This document shows, piece by piece, positions 1 through 8,410 of a DNA stretch of 64,000 nt. Positions within the stretch are counted from its first letter, which is position 1, and every line of letters starts with the position of its first letter. The translations under genes and the position numbers were made by a program. The stretch is taken from positions 248,001 to 312,000 of the forward strand of contig JBBRWM010000002.1 in NCBI GenBank assembly GCA_038249195.1. Direction: 5' to 3'. The DNA is from JAOUEA01 sp038249195 (GTDB taxonomy: Bacteria; Actinomycetota; UBA4738; HRBIN12). The notes under the pieces are model-generated. The model searched no databases. It was not told where the DNA came from and worked only from the letters and a program-made list of their open reading frames with translations.

Positions 1-1026
1 ATGCGCAAGGCCATGGCCGCGGCGGAGGTCGGCGATGCCTGGTACTCCGACGATCCCACGGTGAACCGGCTGCAGGAGCGCGCGGCCGAGATCCTGGGCA
101 AGGAGGCTGCGCTCTACGTCCCCACCGGGACCATGGCGAACCAGATCGCGCTCCGCCTGCACGTGACGGGCGCCGGGCATCTCGTGGCGACCGCCGACAC
201 CGGCCACGTCGCCACCACCGAGGTGATGACCTCGGCAGTGTTCTCCGGCATCGCGTTCCGCACCATGGATCCCGGACCGCACGGCTGGATCGATGCGGAC
301 CAGGCCCGGGCGCTCCTTCAGCCCGACAGCTATTACGACGTGGAGATGGTGGACCTGCTGGCTGTTGAGAACACGGCGGGCGCCGCCGGGGGTCGGGTCT
401 TCCCGCTAGAGGAGCTGCGCGCCGTGCGGAAGGTGGCCGCGGACGCGAACGTGCGGGTGCACCTGGATGGGGCGCGGCTGTTCAACGCTGCCGTCGCGGC
501 GGGGGAGGACGCCGCCGCGTGGGCCGCCGAGGCGGACACGGTCATGTTCTGCGTCTCCAAGGGCCTCGGCGCGCCGATCGGTTCGCTGCTCTGCGGCCCG
601 GCCGACCTCATGCCCGAGGCGCGGCGCCTGCAGATCCTGTTCGGCGGCGCCTGGCGGCAGGCCGGCATCACGGCGGCGGCCGGGCTGGTCGCGCTGGACG
701 AGGGCTGGGACCACCTGGCGGAGGACCACCGCCGGGCGCGGCGTCTGGCGGAAGGGGTCGCGTCGATCCTGCCCGGCTCCGTGGATCTGGATCAGGTTGA
801 AACGAACATGGTCTTCGTGGACACGGAGGCGGTGGGGCTCCCGATGCTCGAGACGATCGAGCGGCTAGGCGCTCTCGGCGTGGGGGTCACCCACGGAGGC
901 AAGCTCCGGATGGTGACCCACGTCGACGTGGACGACGACGGCGTGGCGTTGGCGCTGGATGCCTGGGCTTCCTTGGGGGCTTCCGTGGGGGCATCCGCGG
1001 CGCGCGATGCCGCGAAGGAGGACTGA
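1..1026 (+). CDS. ltaE: Low-specificity L-threonine aldolase (GntG-type), 5' end cut by window edge
   Basis: This PLP enzyme of the beta-eliminating lyase fold would cleave L-threonine or L-allo-threonine to glycine and acetaldehyde. The first visible residues match the family block that normally follows about 15-20 residues ending in a LRSDTVT motif, so the true start lies upstream and the ATG at base 1 is probably internal. Visible family signs are the DPTVNRL block, PTGTMANQ (about residues 41-48), the PLP-contacting HLDGARLFNAA (D156) and the SKGLGAPIGS block with the Schiff-base lysine K187. The stop overlaps the next start as TGATG, so it is co-translated with the oxidoreductase downstream. 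Family assignment is firm; substrate preference is inferred. Confidence 0.9.
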   Translation: MRKAMAAAEVGDAWYSDDPTVNRLQERAAEILGKEAALYVPTGTMANQIALRLHVTGAGHLVATADTGHVATTEVMTSAVFSGIAFRTMDPGPHGWIDADQARALLQPDSYYDVEMVDLLAVENTAGAAGGRVFPLEELRAVRKVAADANVRVHLDGARLFNAAVAAGEDAAAWAAEADTVMFCVSKGLGAPIGSLLCGPADLMPEARRLQILFGGAWRQAGITAAAGLVALDEGWDHLAEDHRRARRLAEGVASILPGSVDLDQVETNMVFVDTEAVGLPMLETIERLGALGVGVTHGGKLRMVTHVDVDDDGVALALDAWASLGASVGASAARDAAKED

Positions 1027-1649
1027 TGGGCCTGTTCACCAAGAACCATCCACCCGAGGTCGCGAGCCGGATCCCGCCGGGTCAGCGCCTGGTGAAGTCC
1101 TGGCCGGTGCTGCACTACGGCCCGGTGCCGACGTTCGACGGGACGAACTGGGACCTGGAGATCTCGGGCCTCGTGAACAACCCGTTCACGCTGTCCTACG
1201 AGGACCTCCGCAGCCTGCCCAACGTCACCGTGGACGCCGACATGCACTGCGTGACCGGCTGGACCACGCTCGACAACACCTGGGAGGGCGTCTCGTTCAA
1301 CACCCTGCTGGAGATGGCGGCGCCCCAGGACGACGCGAAGTGGGTGATCGCGCGCTGCGCCTACGGGTACACGTCCAACCTCTCGCTGCAGGCCATGATC
1401 GACGACGACGTGCTGGTGGCCTGGCGCAACCACGGCGAGGACCTCGAGCGCGACCACGGCTGGCCGCTGCGCCTGGTGGTGCCCAAGCGGTACGCGTGGA
1501 AGAGCGCGAAGTGGCTCACGGGTCTGCACTTCAGCGACAAGAACACGCGAGGGTTCTGGGAGGTCCGCGGCTATCACATCCACGCGGAGCCCTTCGCCGA
1601 GGAGCGCTACACGCACCAGGAGGGCCGCGGAGCGGAGATGGAGCCCTGA
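1026..1649 (+). CDS. Sulfite oxidase-fold molybdopterin oxidoreductase (YuiH-like), soluble
   Basis: A 207-residue protein with the molybdopterin-binding fold of the sulfite oxidase superfamily. The motif DMHCVTGW places the molybdenum-ligand cysteine at C75. Later blocks (CAYGYTSNLSL, HGWPLRLVVPKRYAWKSAKW, GFWEVRGYH) are typical of the short bacterial members related to YuiH and MsrP. It has no Tat or Sec signal and no dimerisation domain, so it is probably cytoplasmic. The start overlaps the aldolase stop by one base. The physiological substrate is unknown; sulfite oxidation or methionine-sulfoxide reduction cannot be decided from sequence. Confidence 0.85.
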   Translation: MGLFTKNHPPEVASRIPPGQRLVKSWPVLHYGPVPTFDGTNWDLEISGLVNNPFTLSYEDLRSLPNVTVDADMHCVTGWTTLDNTWEGVSFNTLLEMAAPQDDAKWVIARCAYGYTSNLSLQAMIDDDVLVAWRNHGEDLERDHGWPLRLVVPKRYAWKSAKWLTGLHFSDKNTRGFWEVRGYHIHAEPFAEERYTHQEGRGAEMEP

Positions 1650-1702
1650 CGGACGACCGGCCCGGTGGGGGACCGGCGCAGGACCCATCGACCCACGTCA
1701 CG

Positions 1703-2126
1703 GTGAGGCGCCTCCAGCCTGGCGACGAGGACGAGGTGCTCCGGTTCGCGGAGGCGTTCGACGATCCGGTCGACGCGCGGGCCACGCGTTCGTTCTTGGG
1801 GGATGCGCGACATCATCTCGTCGTCGCAAACGTGGGCGGTGACCCGGCCGGGTTCGCATCGGCCGTCGAGGTGCTCCATCCGGACAAGGCAAAGGCCGAG
1901 CTCTTCCTGAACGAGATCGGGGTCATCGAGCGATTCCGGCGCAGGGGCGCGGGGTCACGCGTTGCTGGAGGAGCTCACCGCGCTCGGTCGGGAACTCGGG
2001 TGTGCGGCCATGTGGGTCCTCACCGACGAGGGCAATCCGGCGGCCATGCGGATGTACGCGAAGGCCGGGGGACGGTGGAACGGGGAGCAGAACGTCATGT
2101 TCGAGTTCGACCTCGGCGAGCCGTGA
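1703..2126 (+). pseudogene. GNAT-family N-acetyltransferase interrupted by a +1 frameshift
   Basis: The first part reads VRRLQPGDEDEVLRFAEAF and continues to FLNEIGVIERFRRRGAG in one frame. The acetyl-CoA-binding helix and C-terminus (HALLEELTALGRELG, NPAAMRMYAKAGG, NVMFEFDLGEP) continue in the next frame, ending at the TGA at 2124-2126. Removing one G from the GGGG run at 1951-1954 restores the standard motif RRRGAGHALLEEL. It is therefore either a one-base homopolymer error in the assembly or a recently broken gene. No ATG is available; GTG 1703 is the likeliest start, and a CTG at 1646 overlapping the previous stop is possible. The acceptor substrate is unknown. Confidence 0.8.
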
Positions 2127-2129
2127 GCC

Positions 2130-4004
2130 TCAGACCAGGAACAGCGTGATCGAGTCCCCGTAGCGCACCGTGGTGCCGACGCCCGGCTTCTGGCTCCACA
2201 CGAGCGAGCCCGACGTGCCGGGCACCGCCCTGAGGTCCAGAACGAGGCCGTCCTTCGCGGCCAGGTCCTGGGCGGCGCCCCTGGACAGTCCGCGGAAATC
2301 GGGGACGGGGAACGTCTCGGGACCCTTGGAGACGCTCAGCGTCACCGTGGTGCCGTAGGGCGTGGTGGTTCCCGCGTCCGGGGAGACGCTGATGACGCGG
2401 CCGGCCGCGACGCTGTTGGAGAACGCTTCCTGAGACGAGACGCTGAACCCGGCGGCCGCCAGGCGCTGCTCGGCCACAGCCTGGTCCTTGCCCACCACCT
2501 TGGGGATCGGGCGGGGGGCCGGCCCCTGGCTGAGCACGACCGTGACGGCGCTGCCCTGCGGGAGCTGGCCGGACGCGGGATCCTGGTTGATGATCGACCC
2601 GGCGGGGACCTGGTCGTCGTACGCGCGCTTGCCCACGCTCAGCGTCAGGTCGTTCTTGCTCAGGAGCGCGCGAGCCTTGTCGAGCGGCTTGCCCGCCACG
2701 GACGGAACGTCCACGGGGGGGAGGCCGAGGGAGGGGATCAGCGTGACGGTTTCGCCCCGCTTGAGGATGGCGCCGGACGCGGGCAGCACCCGCAGTACGC
2801 TGCCCTTGGCCACCTTGAGGTCGTAGCGCCCGTCGGCGATCCGCACGGCGAACCCGAGGTCCACGAGCTGGCTGCGCGCGTCGTTCACGGTGGCGCCCAC
2901 CAGCGGGGGGACCGTGGCCTTGTGCGGGATCGCGTAGGTCCAGACGGTCCACGCCGTGGCCGCCAGGGCCACCACGGCCAGCACCACGGCCAGGCCGCGG
3001 CGCCAGCGGCGCCGCCTCGTGCGGACCGTGCGGGTGATCGTCTGGGTGGCGGTCGCGGTGGCCACGGCAACGGCCTCGGTGACGTTGCCGTCGTCGTCCA
3101 GGACCTCGGGCATGTCGCCGACCAAGGCGGCGAGGGAGCGGGCGGCGGGCAGCGCGGGCGCGATGGCCTCGATGTCGAGCCGCATGGCCCCCGCCGACTC
3201 CGGGCGGAGCTCGCGGTCGCGCTCCGTGGCGCTCGCGACGAACCCGTCGAGGTCCTCCGGCACGGATGCGAGGACCGTGGACGGCTTCGGGACGCGGTCC
3301 GACAGGTGCTTGTACGCGATGGACATCGCCGTCTCGCCCGTGAACGGGAGCTTCCCCGTCAGCAGCTCGTACGTCACGACGCCGAGCGAGTACAGGTCGC
3401 TCCTCGGGTCGGAGGGCTCGCCGCGGATCTGTTCGGGCGCCAGGTACTGCACGGTGCCGGTGACCGTGCCTGCCTGGGTCTGGCGCCCGTCCGCGTAGGC
3501 GCGCGCCAGTCCGAAGTCGGTGACCTTCACGACGCCGTCGGTGGTGATGAGGATGTTCTCGGGCTTGATGTCGCGGTGCACCAGTCCCCGGTGGTGGGCG
3601 GTCCCCAGGCCCAGCAGCGTCTGGCGCACCAGCTCCGCGGCCTGCGCGGGCTCGAAGTTGCCGTACTGGTTCAGGAGCTCACGGGAGGCGCGGCCGCGCA
3701 CGTACTCCATGACCATGTAGTAGATCCCGTCGACGGCGCCCCAGTCGTAGACGTCGACGATGTTCGGATGGGACAGGCCGGCCGCGGCGCGGGCCTCGCG
3801 GCGGAATCGGTCGACGAAGGCCTGGTCACCGGCGAGCGACCGGTGCAGGACCTTGATCGCTACCTCCCGGGCCAGGACGGCGTCGTGGGCGCGGAAGACC
3901 TCGCCCATCCCGCCCGCGGCGATGCGCTCCACGATGTGATAGCGCCCGTCGAGGGTGACGAGCGCATGGCCTCCGGGCCCCCCCGGAGGTGCCGGCTGGG
4001 TCAT
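2130..4004 (-). CDS. pknB: PASTA-domain Ser/Thr protein kinase (PknB/StkP type)
   Basis: A 624-residue membrane kinase. The N-terminal Hanks-type domain shows the glycine loop AAGGMGEV (about 29-36), VAIK with catalytic K51, HRDIKPEN with D145, DFG at 163 and an APE motif. A proline/alanine-rich linker and an RRRRWRRG stop-transfer patch precede one transmembrane segment. Four extracellular PASTA repeats follow, each ending in a PxxGTxV-like turn, and in the family they sense muropeptides or lipid II. Known targets of such kinases include division and cell-wall proteins, which fits a genome region rich in them. The start MTQPAP at 4004 is chosen because the kinase core begins 20 residues later; a GGAGG lies 18 nt upstream, further than usual. 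A minus-strand TAGAAT (4069-4074) is a candidate -10. Confidence 0.93.
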   Translation of the reverse strand: MTQPAPPGGPGGHALVTLDGRYHIVERIAAGGMGEVFRAHDAVLAREVAIKVLHRSLAGDQAFVDRFRREARAAAGLSHPNIVDVYDWGAVDGIYYMVMEYVRGRASRELLNQYGNFEPAQAAELVRQTLLGLGTAHHRGLVHRDIKPENILITTDGVVKVTDFGLARAYADGRQTQAGTVTGTVQYLAPEQIRGEPSDPRSDLYSLGVVTYELLTGKLPFTGETAMSIAYKHLSDRVPKPSTVLASVPEDLDGFVASATERDRELRPESAGAMRLDIEAIAPALPAARSLAALVGDMPEVLDDDGNVTEAVAVATATATQTITRTVRTRRRRWRRGLAVVLAVVALAATAWTVWTYAIPHKATVPPLVGATVNDARSQLVDLGFAVRIADGRYDLKVAKGSVLRVLPASGAILKRGETVTLIPSLGLPPVDVPSVAGKPLDKARALLSKNDLTLSVGKRAYDDQVPAGSIINQDPASGQLPQGSAVTVVLSQGPAPRPIPKVVGKDQAVAEQRLAAAGFSVSSQEAFSNSVAAGRVISVSPDAGTTTPYGTTVTLSVSKGPETFPVPDFRGLSRGAAQDLAAKDGLVLDLRAVPGTSGSLVWSQKPGVGTTVRYGDSITLFLV

Positions 4005-4068
4005 ACTCTTGGACGTGATGTTCCTCCCTTGGGGGAAGCGCTCGGTAAGGAAAGCGCGTCCGGGCGCG

Positions 4069-4078
4069 ATTCTACGGT
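4069..4078. promoter_or_regulatory. Divergent promoter zone between pknB and the membrane protein
   Basis: On the minus strand TAGAAT (4074-4069) resembles a -10 for pknB. On the plus strand TACGGT (4073-4078) resembles a -10 for the gene starting at 4096. The two overlap, so the genes may compete for polymerase. No good -35 is visible for either. Confidence 0.35.
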
Positions 4079-4095
4079 CGGAAGGGGCGGAAGCG

Positions 4096-4863
4096 GTGGA
4101 GGTTCCAGCAAGTGCTGCGAGCGGCGCCCTGGGGGATGCGCTCGACGGCATCGAGCAGGCGGTCGCCCAGGGGAACACCGATCTGCGCGCGCTCGGCTTC
4201 TGGCGACTGGTGGCCCGGGTCAAGCGGGACCGCGTCCTGATCGAGGAGCACGCCGACCAGATCGGGCGCATCGACACCGCGGCGTTCCGGGCCGGGGTGA
4301 GGCTCCGCGTCCCGGTCTGGGTGGGCAACCTGCTGCTGGTGATCGGCGTCGTGGTGGGCGCGCTGGGGGTGGCGATCGCGTACGGAGCCTTCGGGGTCGA
4401 CGCCTCGTGGGCGCGCGGGCTCGCGCTCGTCGCGGCGGGCGCGGTGTGGACCGTCGCGTTCCACGGCCCGGCGCACTGGCTCGTGGGCCGCGCCATCGAC
4501 ATCCGCTTCACCGACTACTTCCTGGGCGGCCCGCCGCCGCCACGCCCGGGCCTCAAGACCGACTACGCCACGTACCTGCGCGCGGATCCGGATAGCCGCG
4601 CTTGGTTCCACGCCTCGGGGGCCATCGTCACCAAGGTCGCGCCCTTCCTGGCGCTCGCGTTCTGGCCGGGCTCGGGCGCGCCGTGGTGGTCGGCGGCGGT
4701 CCTGATCGTGATCGGCGTCGTCACGATCCTCACCGACATCCGGTTCTCGGTGAAGACGGGGGACTGGAAGAAGTTCCTGCGAGAGAAGGCGCTCGCGCGC
4801 TCGATGGAGCCCGATCTCACCGGCCCGGTCCCCGTCGCGCCCCCGCCCGCGGGCGACGCCTGA
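4096..4863 (+). CDS. Integral membrane protein of unknown function with an HGPAH motif
   Basis: About 255 residues. The N-terminal 70 residues are soluble and charged; after that two hydrophobic hairpins (starting VGNLLLVIGVVVG and ALVAAGAVWTVAF) and a C-terminal pair (KVAPFLALAFW, AAVLIVIGVVTILT) suggest four or so membrane segments. The sequence FHGPAHWLVGR sits at the end of the second hydrophobic stretch and recalls the HExxH site of M50-type intramembrane proteases, but the catalytic glutamate is replaced by glycine, so protease activity is not supported. GTG 4096 is preferred over in-frame starts at 4015 and 4018 because AAGGGGCGG lies just upstream and the upstream starts would leave only about 10 bp to pknB. 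I do not recognise the family. Confidence 0.65.
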   Translation: MEVPASAASGALGDALDGIEQAVAQGNTDLRALGFWRLVARVKRDRVLIEEHADQIGRIDTAAFRAGVRLRVPVWVGNLLLVIGVVVGALGVAIAYGAFGVDASWARGLALVAAGAVWTVAFHGPAHWLVGRAIDIRFTDYFLGGPPPPRPGLKTDYATYLRADPDSRAWFHASGAIVTKVAPFLALAFWPGSGAPWWSAAVLIVIGVVTILTDIRFSVKTGDWKKFLREKALARSMEPDLTGPVPVAPPPAGDA

Positions 4864-4868
4864 CGCGG

Positions 4869-5522
4869 ATGACGCCGTTCGATCCCCGGCAGCTGGGCGT
4901 CTACGTCGTGACGTCCGGGACGTTCGTTGAGGGGCGCGGCCACCTCGATGTCGCGGAGGCGGCCCTGCGGGGCGGCGCCACGGCCATCCAGCTGCGGGCT
5001 CTCGAGCTCGACGACGACGCGCTGTTCTCGCTGGCCACCATCGTGGCCGAGCGCTGCGCCGGCGAGGGGACGCTGTTCGTGCTCAACGATCGCCCCGCGG
5101 TCGCGGCCCGCGTGGAGGGTGCCGGCGCGCACGTCGGTCAACGCGACGACCCGATGGGTGCGCGCGCCCGGCTGGGCGAGGGACGGGTCCTCGGCGTTAC
5201 GGTGTCGTCCGTCGACCAGGCGCATGCGGCGGCCGCCGCCGGCGCGGACTACCTGGGCGTGACCGTATGGCCCACGGGCACGAAGCCCGAGGCCGAGCCA
5301 GCCGGGCTCGAGGCGATCGGAGCGATCGTCGAGGCCGCCGGCCTTCCCGTAGTGGGGATCGGGGGGATCGACGCGGGCAACGCGGCCCGGGTCCTCGCCG
5401 CGGGCGCCGCGGGCGTGGCCGTTGTCTCAGCCGTGGTGGCGGCGCCCGATCCGGTGGCGGCCACGGCGGAGCTGCGCGCCGCCGTGCAGAGGTTCCGAGA
5501 CGACCACGGAGGAACGCCATGA
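4869..5522 (+). CDS. thiE: Thiamine-phosphate synthase family protein
   Basis: A TIM-barrel of 217 residues related to ThiE, which joins the pyrimidine and thiazole halves of thiamine phosphate. Supporting blocks are GVYVVTS near the N-terminus, GGATAIQLRALELDD, TLFVLNDRPAVAARVEGAGAHVGQ, a YLGVTVWPTGTK phosphate loop and the C-terminal VVGIGGI. The lysine of the usual QxRxK motif is replaced (QLRAL), so catalysis should be checked. It starts 5 nt after the previous stop, and its own stop overlaps the next start (ATGA). Neighbouring AIR-synthase-like and PfkB-type genes are the folds also used by ThiL and ThiD, so a salvage role in cofactor metabolism is possible but inferred. Confidence 0.82.
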   Translation: MTPFDPRQLGVYVVTSGTFVEGRGHLDVAEAALRGGATAIQLRALELDDDALFSLATIVAERCAGEGTLFVLNDRPAVAARVEGAGAHVGQRDDPMGARARLGEGRVLGVTVSSVDQAHAAAAAGADYLGVTVWPTGTKPEAEPAGLEAIGAIVEAAGLPVVGIGGIDAGNAARVLAAGAAGVAVVSAVVAAPDPVAATAELRAAVQRFRDDHGGTP

Positions 5523-6571
5523 GCGAGCAACGGACCGGCAAGGCCACCGCGGAGCTCTTCGAGCAGGTGATCCTGCGCCGCCTGGGCGCCCCCGACGGCG
5601 ACGTGCTGGTGGGGCCGCGCCACGGCGTGGACGTGGGCGTGGTGAAGGTGGCCGACGGGGTCGCGATGGCACTGACCGCGGATCCGGTGTTCGTGGTGCC
5701 GGCCTACGGCTGGGAGCGCGCGGCGTGGTTCGCGGTGCACATCCTCGCCTCCGACGCCGCCACGAGCGGGCTCCCGCTGCGGTGGATGGCCGTCGATCTC
5801 AACCTCCCACCGGAGGTCGACGACGATGAGCTCGCCGCGCTGTGGAGTGCGTTCTCGCGCTCCTGCGAGGAGCTGGGCATCGCGGTGGTCACGGGCCACA
5901 CTGCCCGCTACGACGGATGCGCCTGGCCCATGGTGGGCGGCGCGACGTGCATGGCGCTCGGAGCGGCCGACGCCTTCGTCACCCCCACGATGGCGCGCCC
6001 CGGCGACGCCGTCGTGGTCACGAAGGGCGCGGCCATCGAGGCCACGGCGCTGTTCGCGGCCACCTTCCCCGACCGCCTCGCCGCGGGCGTGGGCTCCGAG
6101 GTCGTGCGGCGGGCCGACGCCTTGTTCGAGCAGATGACGGTCGTGCCCGAGGCGCGCGTGGCGGCGCGCTTCGGCCTGCGCGAGGCGGGGGTGACGTCGA
6201 TGCACGACGCCACGGAGGGAGGGGTCCTCGGCGGTCTCCTCGAGGTTGCCCTCGCCGCCGACGTCGGAATGCGGGTGGACCTCGACGCGATCCCGGTTCG
6301 CCCCGAGGTCCGCGCGGTCTGCGACCACGTGGGCATCGACCCGTACGTCTCGATCAGCGAGGGCTCCCTGATCGCCACGGTCGTGGCGGACCGCGCGCCG
6401 GCCTACCTCCTTGCACTCGCCGACGAGGACATCGAGGCGGCGATCGTGGGAGAAGTGACCGATGCGCAAGATGGGCGGGTCCTGGTACGCGACGGCGTGG
6501 CCGAGCCGCTCGTGCACCCGGGGCTCGACCCGTTCTGGGCCGCGTTCGGCGCGTGGTCGGCGGGCGCCTGA
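5519..6571 (+). CDS. AIR synthase-related protein (HypE/ThiL/PurM superfamily)
   Basis: A 350-residue ATP-dependent enzyme of the PurM/SelD/HypE/ThiL superfamily. The N-terminal half has the RHGVDVGVVKV and LTADPVFVVPAYGWERAAWFA blocks and VTGHTARYDG; the C-terminal half has GVTSMHDATEGGVLGGLLEVA, typical of HypE-like proteins. True HypE ends in a reactive cysteine (PRIC-type tail); this protein ends SAGA, and no hydrogenase genes are near, so hydrogenase maturation is unlikely. Its ATGA overlap with thiE suggests a function near thiamine phosphate metabolism, perhaps as a ThiL analogue. That is inference only; the substrate is unknown. Confidence 0.75.
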   Translation: MSEQRTGKATAELFEQVILRRLGAPDGDVLVGPRHGVDVGVVKVADGVAMALTADPVFVVPAYGWERAAWFAVHILASDAATSGLPLRWMAVDLNLPPEVDDDELAALWSAFSRSCEELGIAVVTGHTARYDGCAWPMVGGATCMALGAADAFVTPTMARPGDAVVVTKGAAIEATALFAATFPDRLAAGVGSEVVRRADALFEQMTVVPEARVAARFGLREAGVTSMHDATEGGVLGGLLEVALAADVGMRVDLDAIPVRPEVRAVCDHVGIDPYVSISEGSLIATVVADRAPAYLLALADEDIEAAIVGEVTDAQDGRVLVRDGVAEPLVHPGLDPFWAAFGAWSAGA

Positions 6572-6604
6572 GCGCGCGTACGCGGCCGGTCCCTGCGGCT
6601 CGCG

Positions 6605-6610
6605 TAGGCT
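6605..6610 (+). promoter_or_regulatory. Candidate leaderless -10 (TAGGCT)
   Basis: TAGGCT lies 7 nt before the GTG of the PfkB kinase at 6618, so transcription would begin at or next to the start codon. No Shine-Dalgarno sequence is seen. One of several such sites in the window. Confidence 0.45.
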
Positions 6611-6617
6611 TCGCTGC

Positions 6618-7487
6618 GTGGACCTGCTGTGCATCGGCGACGTGATGGTGGACGTCCGCGTGGACGCGGGCGGCCTCGCCCGCGGCGGCGACGTGCACGG
6701 CCGGGTCCTGGTCCAGCCGGGCGGGACCTCGGCGAACGCCGCGGCGTGGGCGGCCTGGGACGGGGCCGAGGTCCGCGTGCACGGCGGGGTGGGCACCGAT
6801 CTCACGGGTCGTCTCGTCGCGGAGGCGCTGCGCGATCGCGGGGTGAAGACGCATCTCACGCCCTTCGCGCAGGCCGCGACCGGCACCATGCTCGTGGTGC
6901 ACGAGGCGGGGGAGCGTTCCATGGTCGCCGACCGCGGAGCCAACGCGCTGCTCGGCCCCGATTCCCTGCCCGGCGCGCTCGTGTGCGGCGCGGTGCTCGT
7001 GTCGGGCTACCTGCTCATGCACGAGGACACCCACGAGACCGCAGTGGCGGCGCTCGAGCGTGCGGTAGCTCCCCTCGTGGCGGTTGAGGCGGCCTCGTGG
7101 CCGCTCGTTGAGGCCTTCGGGGTCGACCGCTTCTTCGCGAGCACCGAACGCGCCACGGTGATCCTCGCGAACGCGCTCGAGGCGCGCTCGTTGACGGGGC
7201 GCGCCGGCCCGGAAGCCGCCCGGGCGCTCGGGGAGCGCTATCAGCTCGCCTGCGTGAAACTCGGCACCGACGGTGCGGCTCTCGTGGTCGATGGCGAGCT
7301 CCATCGGGCTCCCACGGCCGCGATCGAAGAGGCGGATCCCACCGGCGCGGGCGACGCCTTCGACGGGGTGCTGCTGGGGGCCCTGGCGCGGGGCGTCCCG
7401 GTACGCGAGGCCCTCGACCGCGCCTGCCGCGCGGGGGCGCTCGCGGCCTCGAGCCTGCAGGCCTGGCCCCCCGAGGGGGCCGCGTGA
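6618..7487 (+). CDS. psuK: PfkB-family sugar kinase, probable pseudouridine kinase
   Basis: A 289-residue ribokinase-fold enzyme. The N-terminal GDVMVDVRV and GGTSANAAAWAA blocks bind sugar, and ADPTGAGDAFDGVLLGAL near the C-terminus carries the anion hole and catalytic base aspartate. The stop overlaps the start of psuG as GTGA, and kinase plus glycosidase is the standard pseudouridine catabolism pair: PsuK makes pseudouridine 5'-phosphate and PsuG splits it to uracil and ribose 5-phosphate. The specific substrate is inferred from this pairing; other nucleoside or sugar kinases share the fold. GTG 6618 is the only start that keeps the beta-1 strand at the N-terminus. Confidence 0.82.
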   Translation: MDLLCIGDVMVDVRVDAGGLARGGDVHGRVLVQPGGTSANAAAWAAWDGAEVRVHGGVGTDLTGRLVAEALRDRGVKTHLTPFAQAATGTMLVVHEAGERSMVADRGANALLGPDSLPGALVCGAVLVSGYLLMHEDTHETAVAALERAVAPLVAVEAASWPLVEAFGVDRFFASTERATVILANALEARSLTGRAGPEAARALGERYQLACVKLGTDGAALVVDGELHRAPTAAIEEADPTGAGDAFDGVLLGALARGVPVREALDRACRAGALAASSLQAWPPEGAA

Positions 7488-8410
7488 CGCGCATCGTGGT
7501 GGGGGAGGAGGTGGCGCGCGCGCTCGCACGAGGAGGCGCCGTGGTGGGGCTCGAAACGAGCGTGATCGGCCAGGGGCTCCCGCATCCGCGCAACCAGGAG
7601 TGCGCCCAACGCATGGGCGCGGCCATCCGCGCGAGCGGGGCGGTGCCCGCGTGGGTGGGCGTGGTGGACGGCGCGCTCATCGTGGGTCTCGGCGCCGCCC
7701 AACTCGAGCGCTTCGCGGCTCCCACCGGCGGCGCCGCGAAGGTCGCGCGCCGCGACATCCCCCTCGCGGTGGCCGGCGGCGACCTCGGCGCCACCACGGT
7801 GAGCGCCACGATCTGGGCCGCCGCCCGGGTGGGTGTCACGGTGAGCGCCACGGGGGGAATCGGCGGCGTACACCCCGGCGCGGTACCCGACGTCAGCGCC
7901 GATCTGTTGGAGCTCGCGCGCACGCCCGGGCTCCTTGTGTGCTCCGGGCCGAAGTCCATCATCGACCCCGCGGCGTCGGCGGAGAGGCTCGAGGAGCTGG
8001 GCGTGGCGCTGGTGGGCTACGGCGTGGACCGGCTGCCGTTCTTCCTGGTCCGTGAGACCCCGGTGGGTCTCGAACACCGCGTCGACACGCCCGTCGCGGC
8101 CGCGGCGGTCCTGCGTGCCTCGCTGGACCTCGAGACCCGCTCGACGGTGCTGTTGTGCAATCCGGTCCCCGCCGCCTCGGCCATGGACGCGGACGAGGTG
8201 GCCGCGGCCGCGCGGGAGGCCGAGGCGATGGCGGACCGGGCGGGGATCGGGGCGAAGGCCCGGACGCCGTTCCTCCTGGCGGCGCTGGCCGAGCTCACCC
8301 AGGGTCGCAGTCTCGAGGCCAACCTGGACCTGCTGGAGGACAACGCTCGCCTGGCGGCCGCCGTGGCCCGCGCGACGACCGCCACCCCTGCCGCTCCCGC
8401 CGCCGGGTGA
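7484..8410 (+). CDS. psuG: Pseudouridine-5'-phosphate glycosidase
   Basis: 308 residues, the usual length. Diagnostic blocks are GLETSVIGQGLPHPRN near residue 22, GGDLGATTVSATIWAA, the GGIGGVHPGA metal/phosphate loop and CSGPKSIIDPAASAERLE, which carries the catalytic lysine, then CNPVP and a C-terminal helical region. The enzyme breaks the C-C glycosidic bond of pseudouridine 5'-phosphate reversibly. It is translationally coupled to the upstream PfkB kinase (GTGA) and to the downstream membrane gene (TGATG). Assignment is firm from the conserved blocks. Confidence 0.93.
   Translation: MTRIVVGEEVARALARGGAVVGLETSVIGQGLPHPRNQECAQRMGAAIRASGAVPAWVGVVDGALIVGLGAAQLERFAAPTGGAAKVARRDIPLAVAGGDLGATTVSATIWAAARVGVTVSATGGIGGVHPGAVPDVSADLLELARTPGLLVCSGPKSIIDPAASAERLEELGVALVGYGVDRLPFFLVRETPVGLEHRVDTPVAAAAVLRASLDLETRSTVLLCNPVPAASAMDADEVAAAAREAEAMADRAGIGAKARTPFLLAALAELTQGRSLEANLDLLEDNARLAAAVARATTATPAAPAAG

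Noticed and set aside
5519..6571. Hydrogenase maturation factor HypE
   Set aside because: The reactive C-terminal cysteine is missing and no hydrogenase or hyp genes are nearby.
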